The notes under the pieces are model-generated. The model did not search any database. It was given only the letters and a program-made list of their open reading frames with translations, and was not told the origin of the DNA. DNA of 59,506 bases. Origin: Phoronis australis. Taxonomy: Eukaryota > Phoronida > Phoronidae. The first letter of the stretch is position 1. Every line of letters begins with the position of its first letter. Positions 53,301-59,506 of the stretch are shown in pieces. The DNA lies in assembly GCA_002633005.1 (NCBI GenBank), contig NMRA01000015.1, forward strand, positions 46,869 through 106,374, given 5' to 3'. Position numbers and translations under genes: made by a program.

Positions 53301-56300
53301 CGTACTTATCAACGGGATTGTATTGTATCTTTCCCATACAGATCTTCTCCCTCAACAGGAATCCAGATTTCTTTGTACACGTGAAAACCGCGAATCAATT
53401 GACCAGTGTAAAAGCACATGGCCAGGAAGCGCGCTACATACATGTAGGCCTGTTACCATGTCTATGCCTGATACTGGGACAAGTGAACTCTGATGACAAG
53501 CACGCGCTCGCTCACTCGGCACATACTTGCAGACGATCGAACTTCAAAACAACAATGAACATGTGTGTTTGTCGCAGTTCGTCCATATTTTTCTCACGTT
53601 GCGGGGTGCGACCTAGCGCAGATTTGGACTTAATCTGGGGTTAATCCCGACTCCACTGGAACTTAAAAATCTTAAGGACCCTATTCGGAAACTTAACGAT
53701 TTCAGTTAATGTGTTGAGTCGAAACTGTATTTTTACTCAAGAATGCCCTATCGAAGATCACGAGGCAGCAACACATAAGTCAGCGAGTTTTCGCCCAGAC
53801 ATTTCCGCACAATTTTGTGAAAAAGGATCTAATTTAACAACAAAGTTTGATAGCAATGCACCACAATTTTGTGGAAAGTCTATCATAGGTTACAGATATT
53901 TCGCAGAGCGTAAATTTGATGAATCCTAGCTTCCGCCTATTTCATTCATTTCGGAGACTGGGTTTCAACCACCTTAGGCTACAACAAGCGCCCCCCCTCC
54001 AAAATGAATTTTTCTAAGCGCCCAGGGCGCATATTCGGGCGAATACAGTATCCTTAAAGATGCATTTGCATGCTCTGAACTATTCTAATGTACAGCAGGA
54101 ACTAAACGGCAATGCTATTTGAACATCATCTACATTAAACAAAGTGCAGCTGTATTCAATGACAACTTGAAAATGTAAAAAAAATTCTGCAGATAGGTGA
54201 CCTTTGCACTAATGACGTATCTCATGGGCTCATAGAGCCCACATAATTCCCCAACATCACGTGACGATACTTACTAGACATGGTTGAGTGATTTACGGTA
54301 CATCATTTTTGACACAAAAGTTATTCTTAAAAGCATTTAGCAATTTTCAATATACTTCATATTCACATCGTCACCATGTGTTGTGTTTCCAACTTATTTG
54401 ACCAAGAAATCACAGAGATAAAGTATTAGCATGCAAGTTCCACTTTAACAAGCTTGTTTACCAAGTTTTAGGCACAATAAAATAATAACAGTGGAATAAA
54501 AAATAAGTACAGTGACAAAAACGCATGCATCTGACTCCAGCCTCAACATTTTGTACCTGATTCAATCAGACGTCAGCACTCATCGACATAGTTCAAAGTT
54601 CAAGCAAGGATACAACACAGAATAAACTGAACCAGAGTGGAGGTGACAGGGAGGTGGCGCCACCTGGAACACAACATCAATAGGTGAACACTGACACACT
54701 GTCAACTTGTAGGACCATGGGCGCCCTCTCTTGGGCTAGTCACTCAAGAGCCACTTGCTGCTGCTTTTGGAACAGAAATGCACACCACGTTACTTAACCG
54801 TCATAGAATACTGATGGCATAGATTTATTATTAAGCAGCGTTTTCACCATCTACTCGCTATTTTAAGGTGATGCAGAACTCCAGAAGAATGTCAACTATT
54901 TGACTGCTTAAGTAAGGGCGTGAAATCTAGAGGGGCAGATCCAGGATTTTGAGTTAGGGTGTGCCAGGGCAGAGTATTAGCCAGGATTTTGCCTGTCAAA
55001 CATTCGCACCCCCGACCTACCAAATGGAATCTGGAAGAATTTTACAGGGGGTGGCCCCAATGGCTCCCCCCTCCCCCTTAAATCCGACACTGATCTAAAC
55101 TGATAAAGAAGAAATGATAATCCGATTACATAGGCACGTAATTGGGAGGGAAGAAAAGTTGACGACTTATGCAGACTAACGAGTGATGCAATGACATAGC
55201 ATGTAGTGAGTTTCCACGGTTTCCCATAATTCAACATTCTAGCCATCGAATCATTTCATCAGCAGCCACTTGGCTAGTTTATGCTAGCAAGGTTGCAAGG
55301 GGCCTGCATAACATTTGCAAGCTCTTTCCTTAGTGTGATGTTACACGATCTCACACTCGCAAGATACTTGCCTTACAAATCACGCATCACAACAACCAGA
55401 ATTCAAAACAGTCCCAAAAAGTGGTGACAAAAGGACATGTGTGAGACTTTGAGCAAGTTGGCAATATTCTTAATGGTGTCAAAAACAGAGAAAACATTTA
55501 CCTTTAAGTTAGACAACAATGGAGTGCCTGAGAGCATTATTTTTTGTAAAATTCTTCAAGCTGACACATGATCAATAGCTAGACTGTGGCAGCTCATATT
55601 GAGTTGTGGACCGCGTAAATTTACAATCAAAATGAGATTCACAAATGAGAACTCACTACGCTACAGTAATCGGAACCACTCTCACATCTGTTGCATCTTC
55701 ACTTTCTTGATTGAGGGGAACTGAATTCACAGTTGTGACCAGCATGAAAATGATGATGACAATGTGGTCAAACATCAAAACATGGCAAATGGTGTTTACA
55801 GGCGTGGCAAATAACCTGGGTTTGACACCACCAGACTTTAGCTGAGACCACTAACTTTAGCATGGCTAGCACTGGATCTTGTTTTATAGCATCTATTCGA
55901 AGTTTTCCACGCGTACTCTATGTTTTTGAAAGGGAGGAACAGCAGCTACAAAATTAGGATATCTCAGACTCATGTAGAAAATAGACACAAAAGGGACTGT
56001 CCATTGTATGGAAATCGTAAGTCACCCTTTCATAGCTTTTGTTCCATAAAAACCCTCCTTTAGAGGGTTCATTCCATAGACCTAACCCTTCCGCAGGGAA
56101 ACAGCTAATTTTTTAACCCATTAAGCCTGAAACAGGGCAAGAAAAGACTTGAGTTTTCAGAAATGAACAGACATCTTTTGCAACAAGTTTTCAAAAAGAA
56201 AGACAATATTAAAAACCTTTTTGGAGATTGTGTAGTTGGAAAAAATATACGTTTTGCAGACTTATGAACCCCCAGAGTGAGCCCTATTGTGGAGAATTTT

Positions 56301-57278
56301 GTCAGAAAAGAACTAAGAACCTTTCCTAGAAAAACTGTGTGAATAATTCACACTTCTCAGTGGCGTGCACCTAGGTTTCCCTCAATTTGCCTATACAACT
56401 TGGCGTCTAGTGCTCAACAGGAAATGTGCAGCAAGTGGAAACACATTTTGCTTGGTTACTGCAAGCTCACAACTAAAAGTAACACCAAAGATAATCAGAC
56501 AAAATGACCCATAACAGAAGAATGAAAGAGGAATTCACCATTACAGTTGCTAGAGTGAAACGTCATGACGGAATTTCATCTGATTACTTTTGGCGTGTAT
56601 CGTTGCAGGGTTGAAAGGGTTTCAATTTTGTGAGCCGGCCCTGTAAACCCCAGCTAGTGCGGGTGCACTCAAAGTATGAGGTAAACATTGTTCTGGCTTC
56701 AACCCCAAACTAAAACAACTCTGCTGCTGCTATGTGCATAGAAATGAGTTCTAGTTTTGAAAACACTAAATGCTGTAACAACAACCATGTCTACCAACGG
56801 CTTTGCGGGCATTATTGAAGACTTAAACCTACGACATCACGTGAATAACATTAACCATGCAATGAAGATTCCAGTCACTACCATTGTAAATATTTGTTTA
56901 GACAATTATCTGTATTTGTCCGTGAGTTCAGAAATGGGGAAAGTCTTTCACAACAAACAGACTAAACGGTGAAGGGTCTTAAAGATTTCCTCATCAAATT
57001 ACGACATAAAATACAACAACAACATGAGCAAGTGAAACTCCAGTGTAGCAGTGCACACCAAAATAAATCAAATACGATAGAGTGGCTAAATTGGAAGCAA
57101 GAAGATTTTGGCACCATTTTCAAAAACCTTAAGGTTATCTACCAAATGTCAAGAATAAACTTACAGTCGGCATTCTCATCTGAATTATCACCTAAGCCGC
57201 AGTTTGGCACGCCATTACAAGTCAGGTTTTTTGATATGCACAGTCCACTCCTCTCACACTCAAAATCATTGCAGAAAT
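50098..57278 (-). CDS. LDLa-domain single-pass membrane receptor, 3' two exons
   Basis: Gene-level entry. Exon 57278-57165 encodes an LDL-receptor class A module (FCNDFECERSGLCIS..., six Cys, with 'GDNSDE' calcium site) and splices in phase to exon 50357-50098; the split codon rebuilds its last cysteine ('ENAD-C-PVPESN'). Then come a TM helix (VLGCLIVILIMSIAVICLC), a basic stop-transfer RRKRYRKRR, a ~50-residue cytoplasmic tail, and the terminal VSAV, a class I PDZ-ligand pattern (S at -2, V at 0). LDLa modules bind ligands through acidic residues around calcium. Architecture LDLa-TM-short tail with a PDZ ligand resembles CUB-LDLa receptors such as the NETO/LRP10 type. Upstream ectodomain exons, signal peptide and identity are outside the window or unrecognised. 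Confidence 0.88.
50460..50700. repeat. Family-B dispersed repeat, copy 2
   Basis: Starts AAGGTGATGCTGCAAAATG and shares 'GGATACTATGCTTTGTGC', 'TGTTCTCCAACACGATGTT' and 'CCACTTTTGCATGAGTGG' with the copies at 44640 and 52385. Confidence 0.5.
50740..51070 (-). repeat. Diverged family-A fragment, inverted
   Basis: Two ~190-bp subunits in reverse orientation with cores CACCTCCTGGGGGTCA (50849-50864) and TACCTCCTGGTGGCCA (about 51020). The segments between ('TTTCATGAAATTTGGCAC', 'TTCAATGAAACTTATCAC') match family-A spacer words. Confidence 0.55.
51358..51575. repeat. Minisatellite, ~36-bp unit, ~6 copies
   Basis: The unit CACCCTCACCATGTAATACA plus CCTGCTCATATTAGT decays rightward to shorter CACCTGCTCTTATGT units. 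Confidence 0.9.
51576..52384. other. Receptor intron, nothing recognised
   Basis: A+T-rich. Open stretches at 51770-52226 have no domain or splice context. Confidence 0.5.
52385..52750. repeat. Family-B dispersed repeat, copy 3
   Basis: Starts CCCCCCATTAAGGTTATGCAG and shares blocks with 44640-44890 and 50460-50700 (see those entries). Confidence 0.5.
52951..54050. mobile_element. 1.1-kb DNA transposon with TACAGTATTCGCCC ends (pogo/Tigger-like?)
   Basis: Terminal inverted repeats TACAGTATTCGCCC (left) and the complement of TACTGTATTCGCCC (right), 13 of 14 matching. Subterminal inverted blocks are rich in AAGCGCC/GCGCCC. A TA at each outer edge would fit a TA target duplication, as in pogo/Tigger or Tc1/mariner elements. 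A 202-codon plus-strand open frame (53036-53644) and an 89-codon minus-strand one (53355-53086) lie inside, neither resembling a transposase. Confidence 0.65.
54051..57164. other. Receptor intron, right part
   Basis: No gene supported. A perfect palindrome GGTGGCGCCACC is at 54654-54665. A low-complexity G/C-rich patch (54935-55100) resembles one at about 350-480. The rest is A+T-rich intron. Confidence 0.5.
57165..57278 (-). CDS. Receptor LDLa exon
   Basis: 114 nt, acceptor GTTTCAG, donor GTAAGT, phase 1 on both sides, the usual 'symmetrical phase-1' exon of shuffled extracellular modules. It encodes 'SGLCISKNLTCNGVPNCGLG' then DNSDE. The first acidic Ca ligand position is Asn (NC rather than DC); there is an N-glycosylation site at 'NLT'. 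Confidence 0.92.
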
Positions 57279-57746
57279 CTGAAACAAAAACCCATAATGT
57301 CTGCACAAGTTTCAAAACAATTTGCTAAAGCATAACTGAATACGATACTGATCTAGATTACTGCTCACGTTCTGCTAAATGCCGTCAAACTTTTTTTAAC
57401 AATTTCACTTTTGAACATCAATACTCTGTTGTAAGCGGCTTAACTCCCGCCACGAAATTTGTGTTTTAAAAATTTAATGCCAAAACACCGAAATTCGCTA
57501 AATGTTGGACTGCTGATGGAGCTTGACAAAAACTGACTCAAGGACTACTTGACTCATATTGCATTAAAAACGTCCCCAGCAATATTTTGATGCACACACG
57601 AACATATACAATATGTAAATCACCAGAAAATAAAATAAAAATAGAAAAAAAAACATGACAATAAATGACATTGCACAAAAATTATTTAAAATTTTGTACA
57701 CTACAGAATAAGGAAATTACAGAATGGTTACACATTCCATTATAAA

Positions 57747-58080
57747 CAACAGCAACACGGAGAGTTAAAATGCGCCCACAAATGCACCACTAACGGTGTG
57801 CTTCTAGGCGTGTTTATTTGGAACGTAAAAATGGCAACAAGATGGCGCAAAATATGTCGAATCCATCCGAAAACTTGTACATGTAATCAAAGCTATTTAC
57901 CAAATTTCATAAAAATCCATCAAGGAACTTCTGAGAAAACAGAGGAAAACGAAAAAATGAAATTGCCACTAAGAAGCTATAAGCACAAAAAAACATAACT
58001 GCCACTAAGAGGCACCAAAGTACATAAAGTCGTCGGAAAATCATTGTCAGAATTCCTCTTAACATTAGGAACACAATCAT
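57747..58080 (+). mobile_element. Family-A element, left-end fragment
   Basis: Left end with AATGCGCCCACAAATGCACC, then 'ACGGTGTGCTTCTAGGCGTG' as in the 9060 and 16085 copies, then three subunits with cores GGCAACAAGATGGCGCAA, TGCCACTAAGAAGC and TGCCACTAAGAGGCACC. The right end is missing. Confidence 0.65.
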
Positions 58081-59190
58081 CCTGAGTGAATGAGCCTCAG
58101 CAATAGTAAACTAACTAATGAGCCTCAGCAATAGTAAACTAACCAATAAATAACTGGCACTAGGGTAGTTTAACTCTTTTTAAACTAGTTTCTTTGCTTA
58201 TCAAGAACTTTAAAAAGTTTCATGGCTTAAAATAAAGGTAATCAGTTATTTTAATGGATACTTTAAGTTTAACAAAGTAAATGATCAAAAATTTGAAAGT
58301 AAACTAGAAACAAACAATGAAAACAGATTAGTAGACGGCAATATTTACCATATTTGTTCCTCAAGATTTCTGACCACGAAATCTTAAAACCTTTTTTTCC
58401 CTGAGCAAAAGATGATGTTGTGAAGCTGGAAAATCACCAGAGGTAATACAAATGCATCCCACAATATTTGTTTTCACTAGTGTCTGTTTGTTTAAACTCC
58501 ATTTATACAATACAAAACCTGGCTGCAAGTTGTATCCTTACAAGTTGTTCCAGGGAATGAGTATAACAGAGTGACAGACAGTGTAAATGCAGGACAGAAC
58601 AACTTGTCCAAGTGCAAGTATTAACGTAATGTGAACGTTGCGTGTTCTGGAACAATTGCACATCACAGGTACAATTTGAACCCATTTTTTCCATTTGAAG
58701 AACTAAAACAAAACTGTCCGAGATCAACATATTCTGGGCACAACCTGAACTGTAAACGGGACATAGACAAGTCAGAATCAAGTAGTAATCTTCAGTGACT
58801 CTTGTCCATGGAAACACTTGACCTTCCGTTTCGCAAACCTTAAATTACTTTATTTGCATGAGTGACACAGTAGGCCCCCCGTTAGGCTATCCTAGGTCCG
58901 CCACTGCTAAGGTACAAGTGATAAGGGCCGAAGGCCTCAGTTGCTATTTGAAGTATAATAACTCACAATACAGCAGTCAAGCCATCACGATAACAAGCCC
59001 TCTAAATATTACTCAGTATCACGATTTGTGCTCTTCAACTGTCACATAGGAAAGCTTAATTAAAGCTTAATCAATTATACCAAAGCTAGTCAGTCAAAAT
59101 TAAATAGCTGACGAACTTTTACATTAAAGTAAATGGCATAACAATTTTATGTATGTACTTTGCCAAACAATATCTACTCTGACTACATGA
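58081..59190. other. Receptor intron or 5' side, no exon supported
   Basis: Begins with a 32-bp direct duplication (ATGAGCCTCAGCAATAGTAA) at 58090-58152. The rest is A+T-rich. A minus-strand open stretch at 58817-58503 with many cysteines was considered and not accepted. Confidence 0.5.
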
Positions 59191-59212
59191 GTCTTTCATG
59201 CAATTATAAGAT

Positions 59213-59506
59213 TCCAAATGTGATGGTGACAAGGTGCATACATGTGATGGTGACAAGGTCCATACACGTGATTGTGACAAGGTCCATAAAGTGATGGTGA
59301 AAAAGTCCATACATGTGATGGTGACAAGGTCCATACACGTGATTGTGACAAGGTCCATACACGTGATTGTGACAAGGTCCATAAAGTGATGGTGACAAAG
59401 TCCATACATGTGATGGTGACAAGGTGCATACATGTGATGGTGACAAGGTGCATACATGTGATGGTGACAAGGTCCATACATGTGATGGTAACAAGGTGCA
59501 TACATG
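59213..59506. repeat. Minisatellite, 24-bp unit, >=12 copies, cut by window edge
   Basis: The unit GTGATGGTGACAAGGTCCAT plus ACAT is repeated to the last base of the window. All minus-strand frames are open through it as an artefact of the 24-bp period. Confidence 0.95.

Noticed and set aside
53036-53644. 202-codon plus-strand gene
   Set aside because: No domain, no splice partners, and it lies wholly inside an inverted-repeat transposon; kept only as an observation on that element.
58503-58817. Cysteine-rich minus-strand frame upstream of the LDLa exon, possibly a CUB end
   Set aside because: An acceptor (GTTTACAG at 58750-58757) is present, but the only open frame lacks CUB signatures, and a donor in phase with the LDLa exon is weak.
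59119-59505. Histidine/cysteine-rich repeat protein on the minus strand
   Set aside because: It is the translation of a 24-bp minisatellite; all three frames are open, which marks it as an artefact of the period.
1-59506. CRISPR arrays, operons or phage-type systems
   Set aside because: The tandem arrays have no unique spacers and lie in introns of animal genes; nothing prokaryotic is present.

Overview
This is animal nuclear DNA. The genes are split by long introns with GT/AG borders, the spacers are A+T-rich, and transposon remains and minisatellites are dense. The mobile elements (Penelope-like retroelement, RNase H-bearing LINE, several short inverted-repeat DNA transposons) suggest an invertebrate metazoan, plausibly marine. 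The species cannot be named from the sequence alone. Two single-base ambiguities (n) occur, at 21301 and 40591.

Layout. (1) About 1.2-19.8 kb, minus strand: the first seven coding exons of an hnRNP Q/R (SYNCRIP/HNRNPR) orthologue, covering the N-terminal acidic domain, RRM1, RRM2 and most of RRM3. The rest of the protein lies beyond the left edge. Its introns carry a composite repeat array (8.2-11.9 kb and 16.0-17.7 kb), two related hAT-like MITEs, a Penelope-like RT fragment and copies of two other repeat families. (2) 19.8-22.6 kb: a divergent intergenic region with an 850-bp inverted-repeat element and a YY1-like motif. (3) 22.6-49.3 kb, plus strand: a complete gene in ten coding exons that joins in frame to 420 codons. 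It encodes a JmjC/cupin-type Fe(II)/2-oxoglutarate oxygenase with a signal peptide, both parts of the iron triad (HTD and a distal H), an EF-hand and a C-terminal RDEL, so an ER-luminal hydroxylase. Its introns hold a decayed LINE (35.4-38.3 kb) and at least five intronic tandem repeats. (4) 50.1 kb to at least 57.3 kb, minus strand: the 3' part of a single-pass membrane receptor (LDL-receptor class A domain, TM segment, basic stop-transfer, cytoplasmic tail ending in a class I PDZ-type motif).

The three genes appear unrelated in function. The hnRNP is nuclear/cytoplasmic RNA binding, the JmjC protein is secretory-pathway, and the LDLa protein is at the cell surface. The first two are head-to-head and the last two tail-to-tail.

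The most notable non-genic signal is a non-autonomous repeat family ('family A'). Its roughly 150-bp internal units each carry a close match to the CTCF core, so about twenty-five such sites pile up at 8.8-17.6 kb in one orientation and more occur, mostly reversed, at 42.9-43.7 and 50.8-51.05 kb. The left end of one copy also forms the polypyrimidine tract of an hnRNP exon acceptor.
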